Source: Bacteroidales bacterium UBA5342 (GTDB lineage Bacteria > Bacteroidota > Bacteroidia > Bacteroidales > UBA5342). From it: a stretch of 42,522 bases of DNA. Below the pieces are notes generated by a model. The model was not told the origin of the DNA and ran no database searches. It saw nothing but the letters and a program-made list of their open reading frames with translations. Location of the stretch: the NCBI GenBank assembly GCA_002408065.1, contig DHQI01000099.1, forward strand, positions 716 through 43,237, written 5' to 3'. The position numbers were made by a program, and so were the translations under genes. How positions within the stretch are numbered: the stretch's first letter is position 1; every line of letters begins with the position of its first letter. Of this stretch, positions 29,001 to 36,203 are shown in pieces.

Positions 29001-30088
29001 GTTTTGCTTTCAACTATTGATGAAATGTGGTAGTCGGTGAGTTGAATTTCAGTATTGTTAAGTCTGTTAAATTCAAAATCGTTACGGTAAACGTTGGTGG
29101 ATGATAAGCCATTGTCTGTTCCAAACCAAAAGGTGTTATTCTCATCCTTATAGATACTCCATATCACATTGTTTGCAATACTCTTGTCGTGGCGCGGATC
29201 AAAAAGGTAGGTGTTGTAGCTGTCACTTTCGGGGGCGTAGAGGTTCAAGCCACAGTCGGTACCTAGTGGTATCATATTTCCTATGGGGTCTCCAATGACC
29301 TTGATATTGTTATTGGATAGCGTATTGTTCGTGTTATTATTTAATTTTTTAATTTTTTTATTGATAATGTCAACTTCATAAAGTCCCTTTGTGCTTCCAA
29401 CGAGTATTTTGTTTTCAAAGTAGGGATGTCTGTTTATGGCCAATATCAGTTCATTCTTTGGTTCATTAATTCGGTGCTCTGAGAGTTTAACGTATTCAAA
29501 GCTATTGCTGCTTTTGTTGAAGATGCATAAGCCATCATAGGTGCCGATCCAGTTGTTTTCTAACCTGTCGCAATAGATGGCTCTCACTATATTATGACGG
29601 AGAGAATTGGCTTCATCTTTCTGGTGTTCATAATGTTGTACTGCTTTAGTTTTTAGATTCAAAATGTATAAGCCTTTCATCGAGCCAATCCATAGTTCAT
29701 TCGTTTTCTCGTTGTAGCTTAAGTATCTAACCCGGACTTCTTTTTCTTTTAATAAGCTATTGTGATGAGTGCTTTCATAGGTTTCTAAGTCAATAGAGAA
29801 TAGTCCGTTGCCGCTACCTGCCCATAGCTGATTGTGATGGTCTAATTCCAGGGTGTTAATCCTTGAATATTTATTTTTTTCTAAGTTTATGGTTTTTAGA
29901 TTGTAGCCATCATACCTTGTAAGGTTGTATCCAGAGGCCAACCATAAAAAACCAGTGCTGTCTTTTTCTATAGCATAGATTATTTTGTCTTCTAAAGCTG
30001 TAGTATTCGCTGAGTTATCAAATACAAGGTGGTTGGACCAAAGCTGTAACGTAAGAAGGGATAAGAAACTAATTATTAATGATCGCAT
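26066..30088 (-). CDS. Hybrid two-component system (HTCS) regulator of the PUL
   Basis: 1340 residues from the ATG at 30088; ten further codons are open upstream, but this start fits the signal peptide MRSLIISFLSLLTLQLWSNH. The periplasmic sensor is built of Reg_prop-type beta-propeller repeats (about 25-690, for example WIGSMKGLYILN and WIGTYDGLCIFN). A Y_Y_Y domain (about 690-765) and a transmembrane helix (about 770-795) follow. The histidine kinase has H830 in NISHEFKTPL and the N-box NLLSNAVKFTPKGG. The receiver carries phospho-acceptor D1136 in SDQMMPEMDG, and an AraC helix-turn-helix domain forms the last about 100 residues. It senses an oligosaccharide in the periplasm and activates PUL promoters. 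An inverted-repeat element has inserted about 115 bases upstream of its start. Confidence 0.95.
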   Translation of the reverse strand: MRSLIISFLSLLTLQLWSNHLVFDNSANTTALEDKIIYAIEKDSTGFLWLASGYNLTRYDGYNLKTINLEKNKYSRINTLELDHHNQLWAGSGNGLFSIDLETYESTHHNSLLKEKEVRVRYLSYNEKTNELWIGSMKGLYILNLKTKAVQHYEHQKDEANSLRHNIVRAIYCDRLENNWIGTYDGLCIFNKSSNSFEYVKLSEHRINEPKNELILAINRHPYFENKILVGSTKGLYEVDIINKKIKKLNNNTNNTLSNNNIKVIGDPIGNMIPLGTDCGLNLYAPESDSYNTYLFDPRHDKSIANNVIWSIYKDENNTFWFGTDNGLSSTNVYRNDFEFNRLNNTEIQLTDYHISSIVESKTGLLLGSNNGITKIDKSTQKVSQIRSIAGNPSSLSNDKIQDIHIDKDGILWVATNEGLNYRLPHEKRFHVLVQGDGKLNLKSNNIDFIEESNDGSIWVATYYGGVSRIIKSKKSPYHISEIQHIAINKLNYDSKFIFIDHKDRVWIDTYNMGLYMKEYDNGKVINKSHFPKNIVQGNITSAISYNDGVLFATKSDLQYYLNNKLSFIDLPNHINKISNLICDRQNNVWFTSSKQIHKLTLKDDNYDIESFNLKHISEFGHFISGSIMIDSKGYLLVGTMNGLISFLPSQVKTINASSNVQITDIQINGKSIEPHIPINDNIRVDKQIHLCQELPLYADDRHLKISFSSLKYPELQANSYSYKLENFDKQWHTVSSEVNSVTYSNLKAGKYLFTVRSMDDSGKNVLSEKSVTFYMSPPWYASPAAIISYILFIILTIGIGTKVLIDEREIKHIKSLNKSKLQFFTNISHEFKTPLTLLLLPLQNTKDADFESPEKMKAIFNNVQRNADQLKKLISELMDFRKIEQQGQIQLHVKEDNIIAFTKHIFNSFESQFKGKNIYASFVSRKDEYPLYFDHNKLNSVITNLLSNAVKFTPKGGEISLSLKDEDGKIKIVVEDSGVGISKKQQKLIFERFHQSHNKVINEQGTGIGLSLVKDYIEQHQGQIQLESTPGEGSRFTITLLQGKAHLPEKTKFISSENTAPAQQTGTTPDISKESIQEKLNLEGKKEILVVEDELEIRSYLASSLQSNYKVYEAANGLEAVELLNSHNISLILSDQMMPEMDGMALLQHVRNDVKLSDIPFIFLTAKTEVEDSIRGVETGADAYITKPFELEFIQAKVKSLLKLRDELKQKYSNSFLSQSDNEAITSQDETFLKQVIEIIDNNISNTDFSVDMLCQTFGNSNKTMYRKVKQLTSLSPVELIKTIRLEKSIKYFEKGGYNISEVAYECGFSAPHYFSKCFKQKYGQSPKQYIDSHCGKNK

Positions 30089-30115
30089 AGTTGTAGCTAT
30101 TATAAATGGTCTTAA

Positions 30116-30123
30116 CAAAGATA
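30116..30123 (-). promoter_or_regulatory. Candidate Bacteroidota -7 box for the HTCS
   Basis: TATCTTTG on the minus strand (30123 to 30116) matches the TAnnTTTG element of Bacteroidota promoters, 27 bases before the ATG at 30088. I see no good -33 box, so this rests on one short motif and position. Confidence 0.35.
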
Positions 30124-30317
30124 TGAAAATATGAATTTGAGTTTTTATAGTATTAAATCGAATGATATATTGATGATAAAAACAGATCTTGATATTATCA
30201 TAATATGACTATACGCTCGTTTAAAGGTGGATATTTACTTAACATAGATATCAGTTGATAGCGAGACGTTAAGAAGCTTAGGTAAGACCTTTACTTCTTA
30301 AAATTAGTGAAATAAAT

Positions 30318-30774
30318 TACGACTATTCGGTAGTGTGCCACAAAGCATCAAAAGAATATATGATTTACAATTCACGAATAAAGCTTACAACGGAAAAAAC
30401 GGAAGAAGCGGAAATTTAAAGTTCGCAAAGCGAACTTTTTCCGTTCTTTCTGTTTTTTCCGTTGTTAAAAAATAACGGCTCTTTTTCAAATTGTTATTAT
30501 TACACCAATAGTTACTTGTAGCATACTAACTATTTTCAATTTCTTCTTAACATGCTAATAACTTAACCTCTCAATGTTCACCCCTTTCAGGGATGAGATT
30601 GATTTAGTACTGCATACCACCGGCTTGCTCCTTCGCTAAAGCTTCGGCAGCAGGCGGGCACTGGTGGTTATTCAAGTTAAGTCCTTTCAGGACTAAGATT
30701 ATCAGAAGCCTATTGACAGCTTTAACTACACATAATGATTCAACTTTTCTGTGGCAAACTACCGCATACTCATA
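30318..30774. mobile_element. Terminal-inverted-repeat element 3, nested inside element 2
   Basis: The ends read inward as ACGACTATTCGGTAGTGTGC (from 30319) and, on the other strand, ATGAGTATGCGGTAGTTTGC (from 30773); both continue CACA. AAATAAAT flanks it at 30310-30317 and 30775-30782. The uninterrupted relative at 34121-34351 shows the host sequence without it. The interior holds a long imperfect hairpin (30387-30465) and REP-like dyads near 30580-30695 (ACCACCGG... GGTGGT and GTCCTTTCAGGAC). No transposase or other ORF is present, so it would need enzymes supplied in trans. Confidence 0.75.
30387..30465. repeat. Long imperfect hairpin inside element 3
   Basis: A purine-rich arm starting ACAACGGAAAAAACGG at 30387 pairs with a pyrimidine-rich arm ending CCGTTGT at 30465. 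A central perfect stem AGTTCGC-AAA-GCGAACT closes it. The roughly 35-base arms have a few mismatches. It would form a stable stem in RNA or single-stranded DNA. Confidence 0.65.
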
Positions 30775-31122
30775 AAATAAATTCAGCGAAGCTGCTCAAT
30801 CAAATTCATGCTATTCGAGTGTTTCATGGTAAGAATATGACGAGTCTGATTGTAAATGTTTTTATTCGTCTATTGTTTACCTGCAAATAACCGCATAGTC
30901 ATATATCATAATTTGTTTACTTACTAAACTATAACATTTCCGTCAGTTTAAGAAATTAATTCACCATAATGACCGATATGTGCTATATTATGTCTGATAA
31001 TTACCCGAGGCTATAGTGCGCTTTATGAATTTTATGATTTTATAAATTAGCAGATTGTGTAATACGACTTGATTTTCTATTCAAATGTCCTTTTTTTTGT
31101 CATTACTCAGTTCTATGCTATG

Positions 31123-31130
31123 TAGTTTTG
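31123..31130 (+). promoter_or_regulatory. Candidate -7 box upstream of the GH43/GH117-like gene
   Basis: TAGTTTTG matches TAnnTTTG and lies 7 bases before a 36-codon frame and 146 bases before the lipoprotein start at 31277. A TTTG 23 bases upstream is somewhat far for a -33 box. Weak evidence. Confidence 0.3.
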
Positions 31131-31136
31131 TAAACA

Positions 31137-31247
31137 ATGAAACGTTACAGAATTAGAAAACTAATTGGATACTCCTTTATATTATTCTCACTTCTGTTGG
31201 CAGTATTGCTGCTTGTAGTAATATTGCCATTGGTAGTAGGCTATTAA
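31137..31247 (+). CDS. Possible 36-residue single-pass membrane protein
   Basis: An ATG-to-TAA frame of 36 codons encodes a basic N-terminus (MKRYRIRKLIGY) followed by an unbroken hydrophobic run of about 23 residues rich in Leu, Val and Ile. This is a typical layout for a small inner-membrane protein with its N-terminus in the cytoplasm. It ends 29 bases before the GH43/GH117-like gene and might be co-transcribed with it. There is no recognisable family, and a hydrophobic short frame can arise by chance. If the box at 31123-31130 is used, the transcript would be nearly leaderless for this frame. Confidence 0.35.
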   Translation: MKRYRIRKLIGYSFILFSLLLAVLLLVVILPLVVGY

Positions 31248-31276
31248 TATGACTATGGAAATGATAGAATAAAAAA

Positions 31277-32341
31277 ATGATACAACAATTTAAAACCATA
31301 TTTTGGCTGAGTGCTTTGCTGCTTTTCAGTAGTGCGTGTGATAATGTGCCTCAAAAAATGACTCTTGAATATGTAGGTATAGCGGCTGAACATGAGGGGA
31401 TGCACGTATGGGGTTCCTCCCCGGTTATCGGCAAGGACGGAAAAGTTCACCTATATGCTGCACAATGGTCAAAAGATAAACGCCCCAATTTTAGTGGCTG
31501 GTACAAAGATTGCGAGATTGGGCACTATGTAAGTGATAGCCCCGAGGGACCTTTTGAATATCTAGGGGTGGCTGTAGCTGATCAGGATAGTTTATTTAAT
31601 TCACCACACAATCCTACTGTCAATTATATCGATGATAAGTATGTGCTATGTTTTATCGTTAACGAAAATGATGAGCTAAAAACCCAACGTATTGTAATGT
31701 ATGTGGCCGATGATTTAAATGATAATTGGCGACCGGCTGCAGGTGCTGAAGCAGATGGTACCGTGCTGCGCCGCCCGCAGGACTCTACCTTATGGAATTA
31801 TCAGGCTAAATTGGGGGTGTCTAATCCTAGCTTAATTAAATTTAAAGATCAATATTTGTTGTACCATAAATCGGTAGTTCCCAGAAAGGATGATCCTAAA
31901 CGATACGTGTATTCTTATGGTGTAGCGGTGTCTGACAAGCTCGAAGGCCCTTATGAAATACAAGCCCCCAAAGTGACTTCTCAGAATATGCCCATCGAAG
32001 ATGCTTATGCTTTTGCCATGAATGATTCTGTGTATATGTTGAGTCGCGATTTTGGTGCCCGTTTGGGAAATGCCGGAGGCGGTTTGCTGTGGCGTTCTGA
32101 GGATGGGCTTTATTTTCCGGAGAATGATACCAAGCGTGCGTATGAATCTTTGGAGCATTATGTAGGAAAGGAAGCCTTGGCCGAGGCTAAGGTCTATCGT
32201 GGTAAAAAAATGGGTAAGTTGGAACGGGCTCAGGTGCTTTCTGTGGATGGCTTGCCTGCCTATCTTTATCTGGCTACAGGCATACAAGTGAAAGAGGGCT
32301 ATGGTAGTAGCTCACACGTTTTTAAAATTAACTTTGAATAA
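31277..32341 (+). CDS. GH43/GH117-like five-bladed propeller lipoprotein
   Basis: 354 residues with a lipoprotein signal (LLFSSAC, C21). The mature protein shows beta-propeller blades with WGSSPVIGKDGKVHLYAAQW, SPHNPTVNYIDDKYVLCFI, SNPSLIKFKDQYLLYHKS and GGLLWRSEDGLYF. These blades resemble clan GH-F and GH117-like enzymes, which act on alpha-linked arabinose, galactose or 3,6-anhydrogalactose residues. Acidic residues occur in expected blade positions (for example IED in MPIEDAYAF), but I cannot fix the catalytic set or substrate. It is a likely periplasm- or surface-facing exo-enzyme. It opens the plus-strand enzyme block and is followed by an intrinsic terminator, so the next gene probably has its own promoter. 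Confidence 0.7.
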   Translation: MIQQFKTIFWLSALLLFSSACDNVPQKMTLEYVGIAAEHEGMHVWGSSPVIGKDGKVHLYAAQWSKDKRPNFSGWYKDCEIGHYVSDSPEGPFEYLGVAVADQDSLFNSPHNPTVNYIDDKYVLCFIVNENDELKTQRIVMYVADDLNDNWRPAAGAEADGTVLRRPQDSTLWNYQAKLGVSNPSLIKFKDQYLLYHKSVVPRKDDPKRYVYSYGVAVSDKLEGPYEIQAPKVTSQNMPIEDAYAFAMNDSVYMLSRDFGARLGNAGGGLLWRSEDGLYFPENDTKRAYESLEHYVGKEALAEAKVYRGKKMGKLERAQVLSVDGLPAYLYLATGIQVKEGYGSSSHVFKINFE

Positions 32342-32367
32342 TAAATAACAGAAATAGAACAGTATTT

Positions 32368-32412
32368 AACGCAAAACTAGATAAGCAAGATTTAGTTTTG
32401 CGTTTTTGTTTT
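32368..32412 (+). terminator. Intrinsic terminator after the GH43/GH117-like gene
   Basis: AACGCAAAACTA (32368-32379) pairs with TAGTTTTGCGTT (32393-32404) and is followed by TTTGTTTT. It lies 27 bases after the stop at 32341 and only 20 bases before the next ATG at 32432. Confidence 0.8.
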
Positions 32413-32431
32413 AAGTGTAATTGACTTTAAT

Positions 32432-34102
32432 ATGAAAAAGATTAAGTATTGTTTTGTTCTTATAGGCATATTTTCACTGAGATTGCTTCTTGGAACTGAT
32501 CAGGAAGAAGATAAAACATCCGCTCCTTTAGTGTTGGATATGGTGCATCACAATCCGGGAGAATTACCATATCAATCAGCATATAATAGTCCCGGCTACC
32601 TCAAAGAAGCGGGCTACAATGGCAAAGTATATTTTTTGTTTGAATCACCGGCTTTGGCTATCAACTGGGAATCGTTAAGTCCCGATATTTTGCCGCAAGG
32701 CAGCGAAGAGCGTGCTTGGGTCGATGCCAAGGCTGTTCAGATCCGGCAAATGCATCAGGCTTGTAAGGAGCAAGGAATGGCCATATATGCGATGTCCGAT
32801 TTGGTCTTATTTCCTAAGCGTTTAATAGAGAAATATGGAATTCAGGAAAGCTTTGGCGATCCGCAGGATTCCCTAACTATCAGTCTGCTTAAGGTGCAAA
32901 TAGATGAAATCTTTACTCAATTCCCGGATCTGGATGGTTTAGTAGTGCGCATTGGTGAGACCTACTTACACGATGCCCCTTTCCACGAGGGAAGCATAAA
33001 GGATAAAAAGAATCCGGAGAAAACCATTATTCCTTTAATGAAGCTTTTGCGGGATGAGATTTGCGTAAAGCGTAATAAAAAAGTCATCTTTCGCACCTGG
33101 TATGCTTTTGATGTTGATGCTGAGACTTATCAGATGGTAAGCGATGGAGTGAAACCGCACGATAACCTGACCATTAGTGTGAAGCACTGCGAAGGGGATT
33201 TTCACCGTGCCAATCCTTTTAGCAAAGTCATTGGCCAGGGGCGGCATAAGCAAATCATAGAGGTGCAATGCGCTCGCGAGTACGAGGGCAAGGGAGCTTA
33301 TCCTAACTATATCGCTAATGGGGTGATTGAAGGTTTCGAGGAGCACGCTCGTATGCCTGAAGAGAAAATCAATAGTTTGCGTGAATTTACAGAGAGATGT
33401 CCTGATTTATATGCCGGCGTGTGGACCTGGTCGCGGGGTGGCGGTTGGGCCGGTCCGTACATAAACAATGAGATGTGGTGTGATCTGAATGCTTGGGTAA
33501 TGGCACAATGGGCGCACGATCCGGCGCAAAGCGAAGAGGCTGTTTTTATGCGTTATGCTAAGGAAAAATTGCAGCTGTCCTCTGCCGATGCTCTGAAATT
33601 CAGACAGCTGTGTTTGCTGTCAGCCAAGGCGGTGGTGAGGGGACGCAATTCTACCTTCAGGGATATGACACCGCAGTGGACACGCGATATGGGCATCGGG
33701 TGGCCGCGTCCGAATGTGAATTCAGATCCCGAAAAGCAACAACGTAATCTAAAACAGAAAGACGAAGCTATTGAAATCTGGAAAGAAATAGTAGCTTTGG
33801 CAGAGCAAATAAGCTGGGCCGATAATGAGACGCGCATACAAGCGATCAGTTCCTCAAAGTACGGATTGCATCTCTACGAGATATACCGTAGCTTGGTTTA
33901 TTTGGCCGAAGCCGAAGCTAATAATGATAAAGGAGCAATGAAAATATGGATCGATAACTACGATAAAGCTTGGGAGAGCTATACGCAGTTGGCCATCACT
34001 TATCCTTCATTATCCACTTTGTATGCCAAAGATTATACACGTCATATCAAGAATCCGGCGGACGGTAAGGTGAACCAACTTAGAATAAGACTTGGTTTGT
34101 AA
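32432..34102 (+). CDS. Probable TIM-barrel glycosidase of unassigned family
   Basis: 556 residues. The N-terminus (MKKIKYCFVLIGIFSLRLLLG) resembles a signal peptide, although an Arg interrupts the hydrophobic stretch. The body has alternating strands and helices: DLDGLVVRIGETYLHDAPF, then KKVIFRTWYAFD, LTISVKHCEGDF, IIEVQCAREYEGKGAYPNY and LYAGVWTWSRGGGWAGPYI. The Glu/His-rich strand ends and Trp-rich loops look like the active-site face of a TIM barrel distantly resembling GH67/GH115-type alpha-glucuronidases. A helical C-terminal third follows (about 380-540). I do not recognise a named family and propose only a glycosidase acting in this PUL. The next gene, a sulfatase, lies beyond a 231-bp inserted element. 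Confidence 0.55.
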   Translation: MKKIKYCFVLIGIFSLRLLLGTDQEEDKTSAPLVLDMVHHNPGELPYQSAYNSPGYLKEAGYNGKVYFLFESPALAINWESLSPDILPQGSEERAWVDAKAVQIRQMHQACKEQGMAIYAMSDLVLFPKRLIEKYGIQESFGDPQDSLTISLLKVQIDEIFTQFPDLDGLVVRIGETYLHDAPFHEGSIKDKKNPEKTIIPLMKLLRDEICVKRNKKVIFRTWYAFDVDAETYQMVSDGVKPHDNLTISVKHCEGDFHRANPFSKVIGQGRHKQIIEVQCAREYEGKGAYPNYIANGVIEGFEEHARMPEEKINSLREFTERCPDLYAGVWTWSRGGGWAGPYINNEMWCDLNAWVMAQWAHDPAQSEEAVFMRYAKEKLQLSSADALKFRQLCLLSAKAVVRGRNSTFRDMTPQWTRDMGIGWPRPNVNSDPEKQQRNLKQKDEAIEIWKEIVALAEQISWADNETRIQAISSSKYGLHLYEIYRSLVYLAEAEANNDKGAMKIWIDNYDKAWESYTQLAITYPSLSTLYAKDYTRHIKNPADGKVNQLRIRLGL

Positions 34103-34120
34103 TGATTTATAAGAAGGAAA

Positions 34121-34351
34121 AAGACTATACGGTAGATTACAGGTAAAACTCTATAGCACATATAATTGAAATAAGAAAGTGTATTTTCTCTACGAATTAC
34201 AATAATTGCATGAATTTGATAGAGCAGCTTCGCTGAGTTTAATGACACGAATTTTAATAATAAAAGGTCTTACCTGAGCTTCTTAGTAGCTCACTATCAG
34301 ATTGTACCTGTGTTGCTTAAAGATTCACCTGTAAACAAACGTATAATCATA
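34121..34351. mobile_element. Terminal-inverted-repeat element 4 (MITE-like, no ORF)
   Basis: The ends read inward as AAGACTATACGGTAGATTAC (from 34121) and, on the other strand, ATGATTATACGTTTGTTTAC (from 34350); both continue AGGT. The direct repeat AGAAGGAAA flanks it at 34112-34120 and 34351-34359, the clearest target-site duplication in the window. It is about 230 bp with no coding potential, and is colinear in reverse with the two halves of 30204-30903. It inserted between the probable glycosidase stop (34102) and the sulfatase start (34388), so it now forms most of that sulfatase's upstream region. Confidence 0.8.
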
Positions 34352-34387
34352 GAAGGAAATATTAGTTCTACTTAAAAAAAAGACATA

Positions 34388-35914
34388 ATGCTATTATTGT
34401 TGTTAATTCTGTTCTCTTCGCTATTCTTTTCGTGTACGCCAAAAGAAGCAGTAACTGTGCCTCCAAACATTATTGTGATTTGTGCCGATGATCTGGGATG
34501 GTCCGATATTGGCTGCTATGGTAGCGAAGTCAAGACACCTCACCTTGACCGTTTGGCCGATCAGGGCATGCGTTTTACGCAGTTTCATAATACTGCTAAG
34601 TGTTTTCCTTCGCGTGCCAGCCTGATTACCGGCGTGTATCCGCACGATTGCGGCTATGATAAGAGCCCCTCGAATCCCATAAGGAATGCAGTAACGATGG
34701 GTGAGGTTTTGCAGGAAGCGGGTTATCTGACCTATTGGTCGGGCAAGCACCATGGCAAGGAAAACCCATATACCCGAGGCTTTGACCATTATTATGGCCT
34801 GAAAGATGGCTGCTGTAATTATTTTAATCCCGGAGAGCAGCGCGAAGCTGAGCCTCGACCTGCTCGTAAAAATAAAAGGCATTGGTGTATTGATAGTGTT
34901 AGTTATCATCCTTATACGCCGGAAGCAGAAGATTTTTATACCACCGATTATTTCACCAACTATGCTTTGGACTATATGAATGAAGCGAAAGCTGAGAAAA
35001 AACCGTTTTTTCTTTATTTAGCTTACACGGCACCTCACGATCCGCTAATGGCTTGGCCCGAAGATATTGAGAAATATAAAGGCATGTACGATATTGGTTA
35101 TGAGCAGATACGTCAAGCTCGCTATCAACGTCAACTGGCTGGTGGTCTTGTCGATTCCACTTATCGTTTATCGCAGGCTTTGCATACGCCCTGGCAGAGT
35201 CTTTCTGTGGCAGAGCAAGAGTTTGAAGCCAGCAAGATGGAGGTTTATGCTGCGATGATCGACCGTATGGATCAGAACATTGGTCGTGTGCTGAATCAGC
35301 TCGAAAAACTGAATATGATGGATAACACCATTGTGTTTTTTATGTCGGATAATGGCGCTTCGGCCGAAGTGGTTCACCTGAACGATGACAACGATGCTGC
35401 AAGTGTGGGCAGTATGGAACGTTGGGTTTCTCTGGGTGAAAATTGGGCTAACGTGAGCAATACACCCTTTCGTTTTTATAAAACTTATAGTTTCGAAGGG
35501 GGCATCAATACGCCTTTTATAGCTTGGTGGCCCGGTCACATCAAGGCCAATGCCATATCGCGCTATCAAAGCCATTTTATCGACCTAATGCCCACGGTGC
35601 TGGAGCTCAGCGGGGCGCAATATCCTACGGAATATAAGGGGAATAGGATAACGCCATTGCGGGGTCAGAGTTTGTTACCAGCTATGCGGGGAGAGGTGAA
35701 TCAGCGCAATAGTCCTTTGTTTTGGCAGTGGAATAAAGGGGCAGCGGCTTTTTCAGGCGAGTGGAAAATCGTCAAACATGGTCTTCGGGCGCAATGGGAG
35801 CTGTATAATGCCCGTACTGACCCTACGGAAACTCAAAATATGTCCCTTGATCTGCCTCAAAAGGTCGCAGAGATGGATAGCCTTTATCAGCATTGGATTT
35901 CAAATTATCACTAA
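34388..35914 (+). CDS. S1 family sulfatase lipoprotein
   Basis: 508 residues with a lipoprotein signal (LFFSC, C16). The sulfatase signature KCFPSRASLITG places the formylglycine precursor at C72. The metal-site motif ICADDLGWSDIG, the GKHHGKENP region and MSDNGAS are all present, and the length is normal for S1 enzymes. It hydrolyses sulfate esters from glycans after maturation by a formylglycine-generating enzyme or an anaerobic maturase (none encoded here). It is the only sulfatase in the right half of the window that looks fully intact. An inverted-repeat element ends 36 bases upstream of its start. Confidence 0.92.
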   Translation: MLLLLLILFSSLFFSCTPKEAVTVPPNIIVICADDLGWSDIGCYGSEVKTPHLDRLADQGMRFTQFHNTAKCFPSRASLITGVYPHDCGYDKSPSNPIRNAVTMGEVLQEAGYLTYWSGKHHGKENPYTRGFDHYYGLKDGCCNYFNPGEQREAEPRPARKNKRHWCIDSVSYHPYTPEAEDFYTTDYFTNYALDYMNEAKAEKKPFFLYLAYTAPHDPLMAWPEDIEKYKGMYDIGYEQIRQARYQRQLAGGLVDSTYRLSQALHTPWQSLSVAEQEFEASKMEVYAAMIDRMDQNIGRVLNQLEKLNMMDNTIVFFMSDNGASAEVVHLNDDNDAASVGSMERWVSLGENWANVSNTPFRFYKTYSFEGGINTPFIAWWPGHIKANAISRYQSHFIDLMPTVLELSGAQYPTEYKGNRITPLRGQSLLPAMRGEVNQRNSPLFWQWNKGAAAFSGEWKIVKHGLRAQWELYNARTDPTETQNMSLDLPQKVAEMDSLYQHWISNYH

Positions 35915-35996
35915 GAAATGTAGAATGCTTTGCTATAAGGGTAAAATAACGCTACGATATGACGCAATATCGCTAACAATTGTTTTTACGTGGTAC

Positions 35997-36004
35997 TACC
36001 TTTG
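35997..36004 (+). promoter_or_regulatory. Candidate -7 box for the GH31 gene
   Basis: TACCTTTG followed by C matches the TAnnTTTG element of Bacteroidota promoters. It is 199 bases before the GH31 start at 36204, implying a leader of about 190 bases. No clear -33 box is visible at the usual distance. Confidence 0.35.
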
Positions 36005-36203
36005 CCCATAGTAATGGTTGAATAAGGTTAGTCTGATTGAAATGTAACAATCATTGACCAAATAGTATTAGCTTAGAAAACGATTATTAAAGATATTTGT
36101 CTTCCTCTTTTCGGGGAGCAATTATATTCGGGGAATTATTGTGTCCACTTTAGTAAATAATCGTTTATTATAATTAAAACAAGCCTTTAAATTTTGTTCT
36201 AAA

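Larger units (their letters stand above)
30204..30903. mobile_element. Terminal-inverted-repeat element 2, interrupted by element 3
   Basis: The ends read inward as ATGACTATACGCTCGTTTAA (from 30205) and, on the other strand, ATGACTATGCGGTTATTTGC (from 30902). TATCATAA flanks it at 30196-30203 and 30904-30911 as a target-site duplication. Its two halves are colinear with the reverse complement of the element at 34121-34351. The left half shares the segment around AAGCTTAGGTAAGACCTTT; the right half shares CAGCGAAGCTGCTCAATCAA with one difference. Between the halves sits the 457-bp element at 30318-30774. Without that insert and its duplicated target it would be about 235 bp, the size of the sister copy. 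Confidence 0.75.
30089..31276. other. Divergent intergenic region occupied by nested repeat elements
   Basis: 1188 bp between the HTCS (minus) and the GH43/GH117-like gene (plus). 30204-30903 is an inverted-repeat element carrying a second one at 30318-30774, so about 60 % of the gap is mobile-element-like DNA. From 30913 to 31136 I see only AT-rich DNA. A 36-codon frame with one hydrophobic segment lies at 31137-31247. Confidence 0.65.

Noticed and set aside
30580..30695. A possible CRISPR array because of repeated CCTTTCAGG motifs
   Set aside because: There are only two dissimilar dyads, with no regular spacing and no cas genes; they fit REP-like palindromes inside the inverted-repeat element.
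34421..34909. A 162-codon minus-strand frame opposite the sulfatase lipoprotein gene
   Set aside because: It is a shadow of a gene with an intact signature and lipoprotein signal.
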